Counted from the stretch's first letter, positions 49,333-58,623 are shown. The stretch: DNA of 64,000 bases from Gordonibacter urolithinfaciens (GCF_900199375.1 NZ_LT900217.1:1860001-1924000); one strand, 5' to 3'. Numbers and translations are program-made. Notes: generated by a model not told the origin, from the sequence alone.

Positions 49333-50046
49333 ATGGAAAAAGCACTGTTTCTTGCGGCGTTCTTCTTTGCCTACACCGTGCAGGCGGTCACGGGTTTTGC
49401 CGGCAACATATTCGCCATGCCTGTGGGCACCACGCTCTTGGGGTTGAGCCCCACCGTATCTATCTTGAACGCGATGGGCTTCTTCGCCTGCGGCCTCTTG
49501 GCCGTGCTGAACATCAAGCACGTGAACTGGCGCGAGTTCGGCAAGATCATCGCCGTCATGATCGTGTTCATGGTGGTGGGCATCTGGCTGGATACGCTCA
49601 TGCCGCTGCATGTGCTGCTGAAGATATACGGCGCCGTGATCGTGTTCATCGGCGCGAAGAACCTCATCTTCACCCGCCAGAAGTTCCTGCCGGAGTGGGC
49701 GCTGTGGATCATCCTGGCGCTGGCGGGCCTCATCCAAGGCATGTTCGTGTCGGGCGGCGCGCTGCTGGTGATTTACGCCGTGCAGAAGCTGCGCGACCAG
49801 CAGGAGTTCCGCATCACGCTCTCTCTCATCTGGACGGTGCTGAACTTCATCTACGCGTGCATCGCGTTCCAGCAAGGGCACTTCACGGGCGACGTCGTGC
49901 AGATCATCGTCATGTGCATCCCATTGGCCATCGTGGCCACCGTGCTGGGCAACAAGCTGCAGAAGAAGATCAGCCGCGAGAAGTTCCTGAAGCTCACGTA
50001 CGTGCTGCTGCTGTTCATCGGCGTGGTGCTGCTGGTGACGTCATAG
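49333..50046 (+). CDS. TSUP-family (TauE/SafE) permease
   Basis: 237 aa with about seven or eight hydrophobic helices. The start FFFAYTVQAVTGFAGNIFAMP and the repeat-like GLIQGMFVSGGALLVIYAV are typical of TauE/SafE permeases, which export or import sulfur-containing or organic anions. Divergent from the oxoprolinase operon and sharing its control region, so it may move 5-oxoproline or a related acid. Weak GGA ribosome site 12 bp before the ATG. Confidence 0.82.
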   Translation: MEKALFLAAFFFAYTVQAVTGFAGNIFAMPVGTTLLGLSPTVSILNAMGFFACGLLAVLNIKHVNWREFGKIIAVMIVFMVVGIWLDTLMPLHVLLKIYGAVIVFIGAKNLIFTRQKFLPEWALWIILALAGLIQGMFVSGGALLVIYAVQKLRDQQEFRITLSLIWTVLNFIYACIAFQQGHFTGDVVQIIVMCIPLAIVATVLGNKLQKKISREKFLKLTYVLLLFIGVVLLVTS

Positions 50047-50135
50047 GCCCGCCACGGTTCTGGCCGACGGGTGACCTTTCGGGCGGACGGGGGCTCGGTT
50101 TCGTTTTGCTTGGAGCATGAGTCATCTTTCGCAAC

Positions 50136-50208
50136 ATTATTCATGAATAATATAGCTATGCATATTCATCTCGGATAACTATTGTTCTTTGAACATTATA
50201 TGAATAAT
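50136..50208. promoter_or_regulatory. MarR-type palindromes upstream of the MarR-like gene
   Basis: ATTATTCATGAATAAT (50136-50151) is a perfect 16-bp palindrome; ATTATATGAATAAT (50195-50208) is a shorter variant with the same ends. Both are in the A/T-rich leader of the MarR-like gene, with a TTGAAC -35-like hexamer (50189-50194) touching the second. Likely autoregulatory operators. A TATAGT hexamer lies at 50232. Confidence 0.6.
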
Positions 50209-50287
50209 AGATCGCATGCGGGGAACAAGACTATAGTGTCAACGTCAACCACAGAGAGAGACGATGAACCGAAAGAAGGAACCCCTC

Positions 50288-50758
50288 ATGACCGAAGCAA
50301 CCAAGACCCTGGCGCAGCTGAAGAAGGCCAGCAAGCTCACGCGCCTCGCGTTCCACAAGAACGGCCCGAAAAGCTACAAGCGCGGCCAGGGCGCCCTGCT
50401 GAACGCCCTGCTGGCGAACGACGGCACCACGCAGCGCGAGTTGGTGAAGACCATGGGTATGGACCGCGGCGACCTCAAGGGCATCGTGAAGAAGGCCGAG
50501 CGCAACGGCTACGTGACCATCGAGGACTGCGACGCGAAGCACACCTATGCCGTGAAGCTGACCGACGAGGGCCGCAAGGTGGCCGAGAAGCGCGTGGCCG
50601 CCAACGACAAGACGGCCGAGGATATCCTCGACTGCCTGTCCGCCGACGAGGTGGCCCAGCTGAACGCCCTTACCGAGAAGCTCATCCTGTCTTGCAAGGA
50701 CAAGGGCATCAACGGCAAGAAGAAGGGCCGCAAAGCCCACAGCTGCCACTGCTGCTAG
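50288..50758 (+). CDS. MarR-like winged-helix regulator with Cys/His tail
   Basis: 156 aa. Residues 40-105 form a winged helix (GQGALLNALLANDGTTQRELVKTMGMDRGDLKGIVKKAERNGYV, then a wing), flanked by helices, as in MarR proteins. It ends in KAHSCHCC, a cluster of three Cys and two His that could bind metal or act as a redox switch. ATG 50288 follows AAGAAGGAA; an upstream in-frame ATG lies at 50264. No target other than its own palindromes is obvious. Confidence 0.83.
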   Translation: MTEATKTLAQLKKASKLTRLAFHKNGPKSYKRGQGALLNALLANDGTTQRELVKTMGMDRGDLKGIVKKAERNGYVTIEDCDAKHTYAVKLTDEGRKVAEKRVAANDKTAEDILDCLSADEVAQLNALTEKLILSCKDKGINGKKKGRKAHSCHCC

Positions 50759-50766
50759 CGCTCGAG

Positions 50767-50801
50767 GGAAGGGCCCGGTGCGTGGAGCATCGGGCCCTTC
50801 C
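50767..50801 (+). terminator. Terminator of the MarR-like gene
   Basis: GGAAGGGCCCG (50767-50777) and CGGGCCCTTCC (50791-50801) form a perfect 11-bp stem. The remaining gap to the stress protein (to 51065) shows only a TACAAT -10-like hexamer (51033-51038). Confidence 0.7.
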
Positions 50802-51065
50802 TGCGCTGCATGCCGTCCCGTGCATCGCGATCGTCTGTTGCTGCCGCAGGCGCCCTACTTGCAGTACGCGCCGCGGGATCCGGACGGCAGCTGGGCTTCC
50901 GGGCAGGGCCGATGCGTTGGTTCGGCATCTCCTCCTGCTCGCATTCCGCTGCTGCGACTGCAACCGCGCGCTTATCGATTCCGTTGCCGAAACGGCGTGC
51001 GCTGGGGGTTCACGGACGGGGATCGGAACCGGTACAATAGGGGCAAGGCGAGGCAAGGAGCATCC

Positions 51066-51512
51066 ATGGCGCAGTACCAACGCATCTTCGCAGCACTCGA
51101 CGGCGCATCCACGCAGAAGGCGGTGGCCCAGCGGGCTGTGGCGCTCGCGGCCGACAACGGGGCGCGGCTCCTGTTCGGCCACGTGGTAGACTCGGTTCCC
51201 AACGAGGCGAACGGGGCCGACTATGAAGCCCTGTGCGCGGAAGACGTCATGCGCATCGAGGACGAGCTCGCCGACGAGCTTCGCGCGGTGCGCGAGAACC
51301 CCGCCATCCCGTCCGTCGACGTGCAGGTGCGCGCGGGGCGCGTGGCCGAAACGCTGGCCGAGCAGCTTATCGAGCCCTTCGCGCCCGATTTGGTAGTGTG
51401 CGGCGAGCGCGGGCTCTCCAACATCAAGTACGTGTTCGTGGGCAGCGTGTCCACCTACCTCATCCGCAACCTGCGCTGCGACGTGCTGGTGGTTAAGCAG
51501 GCAGGGGCATAA
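51066..51512 (+). CDS. Universal stress protein (UspA family)
   Basis: 148-aa single-domain Usp fold: YQRIFAALDGASTQKAVAQRAVALA at the start, DLVVCGERGLSNIKYVFVGSVSTYLIRNLRCDVLVVK at the end, where the usual ATP-binding G-x2-G-x9-G-S pattern is largely kept. Cytoplasmic stress-response protein. GGCAAGGAG precedes the ATG. Single gene. Confidence 0.92.
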   Translation: MAQYQRIFAALDGASTQKAVAQRAVALAADNGARLLFGHVVDSVPNEANGADYEALCAEDVMRIEDELADELRAVRENPAIPSVDVQVRAGRVAETLAEQLIEPFAPDLVVCGERGLSNIKYVFVGSVSTYLIRNLRCDVLVVKQAGA

Positions 51513-51653
51513 TCCGATGCGGATCGGCCCCGGCTCCCTACCTTGTTTTCCATCTTTGCTTTAATGGTTGCACTTGCTGGTTTCGCTCGGTGAAAAGGCG
51601 TAAAATGGCACGTTGATTTAGCGGTGCCCGCGGATGTGGCGTCGGAGCGTTCG

Positions 51654-53426
51654 ATGGGCGGAGGCAGAGAGAAGCTCGCGATGACGCACGTTCCCGATCG
51701 TCCGGCCCCTTCGTCGCTCGTGAGCGAGGGCGACAGCGTTCTTGTGGACACGCTTCGCCTGAGCGTGAGCAAGCACAAGGTTGATGAGCACTTCACGCTC
51801 GTGTGGGCCAACCGCTACTACTACGACTTCATCGGCTATCCCAAAGACGAGTACGAGGCGCTGTTTCATAATCGGCCCGATCTCTACTTCGCGGACAATC
51901 CCGAGGACTTTGCCGTCATTGCCGAGCATGTGACGGAGGCTTTCGAGAAGAACACGGGTGGATACGAGTGCATCGCCGGGCTGAACGTGAAGGGCGGCCA
52001 TAAATGGGTGAAATTCGCCTCGACGTTCCTCGACGAGTACGTGGACGGCTACCAGCTGTCCTACACCACCATGACCGACGTGACCGACCTGGTGGAGGCG
52101 CGGCAACATCTGGAGGAAGCGAACGAGGAGCTGGAACGGCTCGCGTTCGTTGACCCCGTGACGGAGGGCTTCAACCAAACGCGGTTCGACCTGACCGCCC
52201 GCCATGCCATCGACCGGGCCGAGCCGGGGGCCTACGCCCTGGTGGCGCTGGATCTGAAGAAGTTCAAGCTGCTCAACGAGATACAGGGCACGGAAAGCGG
52301 CGACATGGTGCTGCGTTATGTGTACGATTGCCTGCGCGCGCATCTCGACGGGGACGAATGCGTGGGCCGCATCAACGCCGACGCCTTCAACGTGCTCATG
52401 CGCAACGAGGACCAGCAGGCCGTGTACGAGCGCATCGGCGGCATGGTCCAGGACGTCAACCGCTTCAACGTGGATGCGGAGCGGCCGTACTTCCTCTCGT
52501 TCACGGTGGGCGTGTACCCCATCGACGACACGAGCCTGCCCATGACGCTTGTGCGCGACCGGGCGAACGTCGCGCGCGGCTCCAGCAAGGAAGCGTCGAA
52601 TGCGCGCCATTTCACCTGCGTGTTCTACAGCGATGTCGACCGCCAGAATTTGCTGTCCGAGCAGGACATGGAGAACCGCATGCACGGCGCGCTCGAGCGG
52701 GGCGAGTTCGTGGCATACTTCCAGCCCAAGCAACGCCTGGCCGACGGCTCCATCGGGGGTGCCGAGGCGCTCGTGAGGTGGATCGACCCGGCGCGCGGTC
52801 TCGTGCCGCCCGACGACTTCGTGCCGTACTTCGAGCGCAACGGCTTCATCATCAACGTTGACCTGTGCGTGTTCGAGCAGGTGTGCGCCCTGCTGGCCTC
52901 GTGGATCGAGCAGGGGCGGCAGCCGGTGCCCATCTCGGTGAACATGTCCCGCGCGCACCTGCGCGAGCAGGATTTTCTCACCCCCTACGAGCAGATCCGC
53001 GCACGCTACGGCGTGCCGGCATCGCTCATCGAGTTCGAATTGACCGAGACGTTGGTGTTCGGCGATCCCGAGACGTTCATGGGCGTTATCGACCTGCTGC
53101 ACGCGCGCGGTTACCGCTGCTCGCTCGACGACTTCGGCAGCGGGTACTCGTCGCTCAACGTGCTGAAGGACGTGGACATAGACACGATGAAGCTCGACCG
53201 CGCGTTCTTCTCGGCCGGCGACGATGCCGGCCAGCGCGAATGGGACGTGGTGGAGTCGGTGGTGGACCTGGCGAAGAAGCTGGATTTGGGCACGGTGGCC
53301 GAAGGCGTCGAGGAACCCGGTCAGGCGGCTCGCCTGCGCGCCATCAACTGCGATATGCTGCAGGGCTACGTGTTCTCACGTCCCGTACCGGTGGCCGAGT
53401 TCGAGCAGATGCTGTTCGGCGCGTAA
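51654..53426 (+). CDS. PAS-GGDEF-EAL protein, predicted c-di-GMP phosphodiesterase
   Basis: About 590 aa. A PAS domain (residues about 40-150) precedes a GGDEF domain whose signature is degenerate (GRINADAF in place of GRxGGDEF), so cyclase activity is unlikely. The EAL domain (about 340-590) keeps its catalytic set: EALVRW, SVNMSR, ELTETL, DDFGSGYSS, KLDRAF, AEGVEE and QGYVFSRP. Likely degrades c-di-GMP, with GGDEF as a regulatory part. ATG 51654 was chosen because GGAG lies 6 bp upstream; 51681 is possible. No membrane segment. Confidence 0.9.
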   Translation: MGGGREKLAMTHVPDRPAPSSLVSEGDSVLVDTLRLSVSKHKVDEHFTLVWANRYYYDFIGYPKDEYEALFHNRPDLYFADNPEDFAVIAEHVTEAFEKNTGGYECIAGLNVKGGHKWVKFASTFLDEYVDGYQLSYTTMTDVTDLVEARQHLEEANEELERLAFVDPVTEGFNQTRFDLTARHAIDRAEPGAYALVALDLKKFKLLNEIQGTESGDMVLRYVYDCLRAHLDGDECVGRINADAFNVLMRNEDQQAVYERIGGMVQDVNRFNVDAERPYFLSFTVGVYPIDDTSLPMTLVRDRANVARGSSKEASNARHFTCVFYSDVDRQNLLSEQDMENRMHGALERGEFVAYFQPKQRLADGSIGGAEALVRWIDPARGLVPPDDFVPYFERNGFIINVDLCVFEQVCALLASWIEQGRQPVPISVNMSRAHLREQDFLTPYEQIRARYGVPASLIEFELTETLVFGDPETFMGVIDLLHARGYRCSLDDFGSGYSSLNVLKDVDIDTMKLDRAFFSAGDDAGQREWDVVESVVDLAKKLDLGTVAEGVEEPGQAARLRAINCDMLQGYVFSRPVPVAEFEQMLFGA

Positions 53427-53513
53427 GCGGGTGTGCAGCGCCCGACGCGCTGGCATGCTGTTCGTCGGGCAGCCGCCGCCGGATTCCCGCTGTGCGCGGC
53501 CGGTGGACGCGTG

Positions 53514-53945
53514 CTAAGCGCGCGCGGCGGCCGCCTTGCGGTTGACGACGCGCTTGAACATGATCACGAGCAGCACCAGCCCCACGCCCACCATGATATG
53601 GCCGATGCCCGCAATCCCGGACAGGGCCGCGTCGGGCAGCGGCAGGACCGTGCCCGTCACCTGCGCCACCCCGCGCACGAGCATCATGCCAGCCGTGATG
53701 ACCAGCCCGATGTTGTATACGAGGTAGAACGGCTTGAACAGCCGGTCGCCGGTGAAGTCGCTGGCGAGGGCGAACAGCGTGGCGATAAGGAACACGAGGA
53801 AGCCGAGCGCCAGCAGGTGCGGATGCATGAACCCGAGCGCGGTCTGCCCGGCGAAGCCGGAGAGCTTCGTGAACTCGCGGAAGAACACGCCGGCGGCCGC
53901 ACCGGCAATGAGGTAGACGAGGGCCGTGTTGATGAGGCGCTTCAT
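53514..53945 (-). CDS. DUF2871 four-helix membrane protein
   Basis: 143 aa, four predicted helices (LINTALVYLIAGAAAGVFFREFT, MHPHLLALGFLVFLIATLFAL, LVYNIGLVITAGMMLVRG, IGHIMVGVGLVLLVIMF) with a His-rich turn HPH. It resembles the DUF2871 family of unknown function; the conserved histidines may bind haem or metal. AAAGGAA precedes the ATG 53945. Alone on its strand. Confidence 0.8.
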   Translation of the reverse strand: MKRLINTALVYLIAGAAAGVFFREFTKLSGFAGQTALGFMHPHLLALGFLVFLIATLFALASDFTGDRLFKPFYLVYNIGLVITAGMMLVRGVAQVTGTVLPLPDAALSGIAGIGHIMVGVGLVLLVIMFKRVVNRKAAAARA

Positions 53946-53969
53946 ATGATTCCTTTCTAATAGCAATAT

Positions 53970-53984
53970 ATGAACGTTGTTCAT
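53970..53984. promoter_or_regulatory. Palindrome upstream of the DUF2871 gene
   Basis: ATGAAC-GTT-GTTCAT (53970-53984), 6-bp perfect arms, 25 bp before the DUF2871 start on the minus strand. Probable operator overlapping its leader. The rest of the gap to 54261 is GC-rich with no clear feature. Confidence 0.5.
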
Positions 53985-54261
53985 CATGAGAGTTCGTCCA
54001 GGGGGATGCAAGGCTTTCGGGCAAACTGTTCCGAAGTTGCGATTCGGCAACCGGGTAGCCCGCCGACCGTGCGACCGTGCAATCAGGTGAAAGTGCGACC
54101 AATCGCCGGGCGCATTGCACGACCGGGTATTCAGGGCGAGGGCCCGGCCGGGCAGGCACGCCCCCGGCCGGGCGGTGCACGCGCCGCTGGTCTTGCGCGC
54201 CGTTCGTTGTGCTACCCTGTTCATCATCTAAAACAAGCGGCAAGACGAGGACGTGGTGCAT

Positions 54262-55443
54262 ATGGTGAACGAGAGGATGTACGGGCTGGGAGCGGAGCCG
54301 AGCGCGATTCGCGAGCTGTTCGCGTACGGCATGGCGCGCAAGGCGGAGATCGGCGCCGACAGCGTGTTCGACTTCAGCATCGGGAACCCTAGCGTGCCCG
54401 CGCCCGACGCCGTGAAGCAGGCGGTGCTCGAGCTCATGGAGGAGGAGCCGAGCGCGCTGCACGGCTACTCGCCGGCGGCTGGCGACCCGCGCGTGCGGGC
54501 CGCGGTGGCCGACCATATCCGCCGCCGCTTCGACGTGCCGGCCTCGCCCGACCAGGTGTACCTGACGGCGGGTGCCGCGGCGGGCCTGGCCATCTCCATC
54601 TGCGCCGTCACGGAGCCGGGCGACGAGGTGGTCGTCATCGCGCCGTTCTTCCCCGAGTACCAGGTGTGGATAGAGACCGCCGGCTGCACGCGCGTGGAGG
54701 TGCCGGCGCACGTGCCCGACTTCCAGCTTGACATCGATGCGCTGGACGCGGCCATCGGACCCGCAACGGCCGCCGTCATCATCAACTCGCCGAACAACCC
54801 GGTGGGCGCCGTGTACACGCGCGAGAACCTGGAGGCCCTCGCCGCGCTGCTGGCGCGCAAGGAGGCCGAGCTGGGACGCAAGATCTACGTCATCAGCGAC
54901 GAGCCGTACCGCGAGATCACCTACGGCGCCGAGGTTCCCTACGTGCCGTGCGTGTGGCCGCGCACCATCGTATGCTACTCGTACTCGAAGTCGTTCTCGT
55001 TGCCGGGCGAGCGTATCGGCTATATCTACGTGTCCGACCTCATGGACGATGCGGCCGAGGTGTCCACGGCCGTGGCAGGCGCGGGACGCGCGCTCGGGTT
55101 CATATGCGCGCCGGTGCTGTTCCAGCGCGTGATTGCCGCCTGTATCGACGAGCCGAGCGACGTGGCGTCCTACGCCGAGAACCGCCGCCTGCTTACCGAG
55201 GGCCTGGGCGCGCTGGGCTACGAGTTCGTGGAGCCCGACGGCGCGTTCTACCTGTGGGTGCGCGCGCTTGAGGACGACGCCCAGGCGTTCAGCGACCGCG
55301 CGAAGGCCCATGAGCTCCTGCTGGTGCCCTCCGACAGCTTCGGCGTGCCCGGCTGGGTGCGCGTGAGCTACTGCGTTTCGCGCGCCACCATCGAGCGCTC
55401 GATGCCCGCGTTCAAGGCGCTCATGGAGGAGTACCGGGGGTAG
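54262..55443 (+). CDS. Class I pyridoxal-phosphate aminotransferase
   Basis: 393 aa, fold type I aminotransferase of the AspC/AlaT group. The PLP lysine lies in YSYSKSFSLPGERIGY; NSPNNPVGAVY, SDEPYREI and the C-terminal RVSYCVSRATIERS with the carboxylate-binding Arg are present. Transfers amino groups between an amino acid and a keto acid; which one is not clear. ATG 54262 has GAGGA 10 bp upstream, and a GTG at 54253 is possible. Ends in a long hairpin. Confidence 0.9.
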   Translation: MVNERMYGLGAEPSAIRELFAYGMARKAEIGADSVFDFSIGNPSVPAPDAVKQAVLELMEEEPSALHGYSPAAGDPRVRAAVADHIRRRFDVPASPDQVYLTAGAAAGLAISICAVTEPGDEVVVIAPFFPEYQVWIETAGCTRVEVPAHVPDFQLDIDALDAAIGPATAAVIINSPNNPVGAVYTRENLEALAALLARKEAELGRKIYVISDEPYREITYGAEVPYVPCVWPRTIVCYSYSKSFSLPGERIGYIYVSDLMDDAAEVSTAVAGAGRALGFICAPVLFQRVIAACIDEPSDVASYAENRRLLTEGLGALGYEFVEPDGAFYLWVRALEDDAQAFSDRAKAHELLLVPSDSFGVPGWVRVSYCVSRATIERSMPAFKALMEEYRG

Positions 55444-55461
55444 GGGCTCCCAACTTCGCGC

Positions 55462-55505
55462 GCAACGAAGCGACGGCGGCCGGAGGGCCGCCGTCGCTTC
55501 GTTGC
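55462..55505. terminator. Perfect 20-bp hairpin after the aminotransferase
   Basis: Arms 55462-55481 and 55486-55505 (core GAAGCGACGGCGGCC) pair perfectly with a GGAG tetraloop. There is no terminal U-run. Confidence 0.75.
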
Positions 55506-55618
55506 GGGGTATGCCGCCACGGCATAGAGCGTTCGGCAAAACCGCATTTCCCCTATGCGCTGGTCAGAACCTACACTGCGAGCAACGTCAAGTAGGCGGC
55601 GATCGACAGGAGGAGAAC

Positions 55619-55858
55619 ATGCTGACGGTATCGGAGCACGTGTACGACGAGGCGACGGGCATCGACCACTACGTATTCGAGCCTGGGGCCATGAAGGCGC
55701 AGGTAAAGGTGACTGAAACGAACGGCGAGCCCCAGGTGCTCCTCGGTGTGGAGGGCATGGCCGTCCAGCAAAGCGTTTCGGAGCCCACGTGGACGGTTTG
55801 CATGAACAAGGAGATTGTCGAGCGGGCGCTTGCCGATTATCGCGAACGCCGGATGTGA
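55619..55858 (+). CDS. Small hypothetical protein
   Basis: 79 aa, acidic, soluble, no signal or membrane helix (MLTVSEHVYDEATGIDHYVF at the start). Predicted beta-rich followed by a C-terminal helix. Excellent AGGAGGAG ribosome site, so likely real. Not recognised. A strong terminator follows. Confidence 0.65.
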   Translation: MLTVSEHVYDEATGIDHYVFEPGAMKAQVKVTETNGEPQVLLGVEGMAVQQSVSEPTWTVCMNKEIVERALADYRERRM

Positions 55859-55883
55859 GAATCTGGCTGTTGGATCTTTAGAG

Positions 55884-55920
55884 CAAGGGGCGCGCCGTTA
55901 TCGCAACGGCGCGCCCCTTG
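55884..55920. terminator. Bidirectional terminator
   Basis: CAAGGGGCGCGCCGTT (55884-55899) and its exact complement (55905-55920) form a 16-bp stem with a 5-nt loop between convergent small genes. Confidence 0.85.
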
Positions 55921-56157
55921 TCATAGTGCTCGGCTTTCGCCATTCGCGCGGAGCGCTTCCTGGGCCGTGTAATAGTCGGATGCTCCCTGTGGCTTGCCGA
56001 TAGCCCCGCGCCTCATGTTGTGCAAATAGGGTTCATGGCACGAAGGGCACGCGGCTGCGCCTGGCTTGACGGGTTCGCCGCATGAGGAGCAGGTGAGCTC
56101 AAGTTTGAGGGAGAATATCCCGCATTTGTTGCAGTGGTTGCACGGGTAGCAGGGCAT
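55921..56157 (-). CDS. Small zinc-ribbon protein
   Basis: 78 aa with many CxxC motifs: C3, C6, C9 and C12 in the first 12 residues, then TCSSCG and ACPSCHEPYLHN, suggesting two zinc sites. The C-terminal part is polar. AGGA stands 6 bp before ATG 56157. It starts 9 bp after the LysR stop, so the two are one transcript. Function unknown. Confidence 0.7.
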   Translation of the reverse strand: MPCYPCNHCNKCGIFSLKLELTCSSCGEPVKPGAAACPSCHEPYLHNMRRGAIGKPQGASDYYTAQEALRANGESRAL

Positions 56158-56165
56158 GGCAATTC

Positions 56166-57095
56166 CTAACAGTGTTCGCGCTCGGCAAGGTCGGCTTCCA
56201 TGAAGTCGATGAAGCGATCGAGCGCCGGGTTGAGGTTCCCTATGTGGTACAGGGCCGAAAGGGGAAACGAGGTCGCCTCGCCGGTGAGCTCGATCACGCG
56301 GCATGACGAGGGGAGCCCCGCTTCGATGCGCTTCACGAAGTTGACCCCGGCGATGAGCACGTCGTTGCCGATGGTCGACGAGAGCGTGAGAAGATCGGTC
56401 AGGCGCATGGAGTACCTTCGCCGTGTTTTCGGTGCGAACCCGTTGAGCAGGCAGGCCCGCTCGATAAACCGCCATGCCTCGCTGACGTGCGCGCCCTCTA
56501 TCCTGACCAGCGTCTCGTGGCGAAGATCCTCGATGTCGATGGATGCGCGGTTTGCGAAGGGGTGGCCGGCGTCGACGATGGCGGCCCATGGGCAACGGCC
56601 CACGATCACGGCCCCCACGGTGTCGTCATCGAGCTCGCTGGGTTCGAAGTAATCGAAGGCGACGTCGATGGAGCCGGCCTTGACGAAGTCGATGGGCCGT
56701 TTATGGTGGCAGCTTCGAACCTGGATGAAGCCGGTGCCGTACTCGCTTTCCGCAGAGGTGATGAAGCGTCCGAGCAGGGCCATCACGACCGTCTCGTCGG
56801 TGAGTCCCGTCACGGAAAGGCGTGCCGGCGCCTCGCTCTTTATGCGGCGTGCCTCCTCGTAGAACATGCTCTGCGCATCGAGGATCTTGTATGCAAAGGG
56901 GAGCAGCGCATTGCCGGCCTCGGTGAGGCGCATGGCAGATCCCGTCCGCTCGAACAGCGACAAGCGCAGTTCCTTCTCGAACGAGATGATGTGCTTGCTC
57001 AGCGTTGGCTGGGACATGTTGAGCATGCGGGCTGTTTCCGTGATGTTCAGCCTCTTGGCCAGCTCGACGAACTCGTTGAAGGCGCTGATATCCAA
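56166..57095 (-). CDS. LysR-family regulator of the respiratory island
   Basis: About 309 aa from TTG 57095 (reading LDISAFNEFVELAKRLNITE), which aligns with typical LysR starts; frames open further to 57131. Helix-turn-helix at residues 15-45 (ITETARMLNMSQPTLSKHI), effector domain from about 90. Divergent from the MFS carrier and the molybdoenzyme genes, with a dyad between them, so probably their regulator and sensor of the enzyme substrate. Confidence 0.85.
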   Translation of the reverse strand: MDISAFNEFVELAKRLNITETARMLNMSQPTLSKHIISFEKELRLSLFERTGSAMRLTEAGNALLPFAYKILDAQSMFYEEARRIKSEAPARLSVTGLTDETVVMALLGRFITSAESEYGTGFIQVRSCHHKRPIDFVKAGSIDVAFDYFEPSELDDDTVGAVIVGRCPWAAIVDAGHPFANRASIDIEDLRHETLVRIEGAHVSEAWRFIERACLLNGFAPKTRRRYSMRLTDLLTLSSTIGNDVLIAGVNFVKRIEAGLPSSCRVIELTGEATSFPLSALYHIGNLNPALDRFIDFMEADLAEREHC

Positions 57096-57237
57096 AGCCG
57101 ACTCGCCCCCTGTTATAACCACCGAGGTCAACGATGTGTTTTCGATCTATGAGATTCCCTTTTCCACCTCTCGCTCGAACCAACATACCACATTCGCCCG
57201 GCATGGTTCGAATTCCCGGGCGGCATGGGCGGCAGGC

Positions 57238-57300
57238 ATAAAAAGAATCCATCGCGGAGCTTTTTATCATTATTTCCATGCGGCATGCCCTTCCTATAAT
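57238..57300 (+). promoter_or_regulatory. LysR-type dyad and promoter of the MFS-molybdoenzyme genes
   Basis: ATAAAAAG (57238-57245) and CTTTTTAT (57260-57267) are perfect 8-bp inverted arms 14 bp apart. Downstream comes a -10 TATAAT (57295-57300), with a poor -35 near 57272. The leader to the MFS ATG is about 70 nt. Arms and spacing fit a LysR binding site next to the -35 region. Confidence 0.6.
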
Positions 57301-57375
57301 GCGCCCCATCCGATGCCGGACCGAACGGGGAAGCGGGCCGAATTCGGCAGAACAGCCGAGAGGAAGGGGAATTCT

Positions 57376-58623
57376 ATGAGTTCCGCACAGGTTAAAGAGG
57401 GGTTCAACAAGGCGATCATTCCCATCATGGCGATCTTCGCGCTCGGCGCCTCCCAAGGAGGCGTCAACGCCGGCCTGGCCACCATGGGGGCGGCGTTCCC
57501 GGAGGCGGGGCCGAACATCGGCTACGTGATCAGCATGGTGGCGCTCGGCATGATTCCGTCGGGCATCATCTCGGGCGCGGTCACGGGCCGGTTCATCAAG
57601 TACCGTACCTCCATCATAGCCGCCATCGTCCTGTACATCGTTTCAGGTTGCTGGCCGTTCTTCATGGGGAGTGGCGAGTCGTTCGGCATGCTGCTGGCCT
57701 CGCGCTTCGTGTTCGGCTTCGCGGTAGGGTGGTCGTACCCGCTCGCCCAGGCGCTCACGTTCAAGACGTTCGACAACGAGAACAAGCGCGCGAGCATCCT
57801 CGGCGCCGGCATGGCGTTCTTCAATCTGGGAAGCCTGATCATGGAGCTTGCCGGCGGGTACCTTGCGCTTGTGAGCTGGCAGGCGTGCTTCCTGGTCTAC
57901 CTGATCGGCATCATCCCGCTCGTCATCGTCATCTTCATGCTGAAAGAGCCCGAGCGTGATTCCGAGCAGGCGGCCGAGCTCGCTGCCGAGACGGGCGGCG
58001 AGGTGAAGACGAAGATACCGCCCATCGCCTTTTTGTACATGCTCATGCTCACGCTTATCGTTGCGTTCGCCATGCCCACGATCCTGTACTGCTCGTTCGT
58101 GCTGCCCGACTCGGCCATCTCCGGTTGGGTGCTCTCGGCCATGACGCTTGTGGGCGCCGTCACGGGCTTCACGCTGGGGCCGGTGTACAAGAAGCTCAAG
58201 AAGTGGACGCTGCCGGTAGCGGGGCTGTTCCTGGGCGTGCTGTACGTCGTCTGCACCCTCAACGCGCAGCCGGGCAGCTTCAACCTCGTGGTGTACATCG
58301 CGACGTTCCTCGTGGGGCATTGGGGCTTCGCCATCGTGATCCCCGCCACGGGCAACATGATCACGAACCTGGTGCCCATTGGCGCAGCCACGCGCGCCAT
58401 GGGGTTCAACACGGCGTTCCATCAGGCCGGCTGCTTCCTTGCGACCCCGGTGGCAACGCTGGTCATGGGATTGCTGGGCGCGCAGGCGGTCACCGACCTG
58501 CTGCTTCCCTGCAGCATCGTCATCGTGGTGCTGGGCGTGCTCCAGTTCGTGCTGGCGGGCTTCACCGATATGTCCAAATACGATGACGGCTACGGCAAGG
58601 TCGAGCTGCATCACGACGCCTAA
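57376..58623 (+). CDS. MFS transporter of the molybdoenzyme island
   Basis: 415 aa, about 12 helices in two halves with a central charged loop (residues 190-220). N-half marks: ASQGGVNAGLATMGAAFP and GMIPSGIISGAVTGRFIKYRTS. It probably imports the substrate of the adjacent molybdoenzymes or exports the product, as no exporter-type family mark is seen. AGGAAGGGG precedes the ATG. 94 bp before the first molybdoenzyme gene. Confidence 0.85.
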   Translation: MSSAQVKEGFNKAIIPIMAIFALGASQGGVNAGLATMGAAFPEAGPNIGYVISMVALGMIPSGIISGAVTGRFIKYRTSIIAAIVLYIVSGCWPFFMGSGESFGMLLASRFVFGFAVGWSYPLAQALTFKTFDNENKRASILGAGMAFFNLGSLIMELAGGYLALVSWQACFLVYLIGIIPLVIVIFMLKEPERDSEQAAELAAETGGEVKTKIPPIAFLYMLMLTLIVAFAMPTILYCSFVLPDSAISGWVLSAMTLVGAVTGFTLGPVYKKLKKWTLPVAGLFLGVLYVVCTLNAQPGSFNLVVYIATFLVGHWGFAIVIPATGNMITNLVPIGAATRAMGFNTAFHQAGCFLATPVATLVMGLLGAQAVTDLLLPCSIVIVVLGVLQFVLAGFTDMSKYDDGYGKVELHHDA

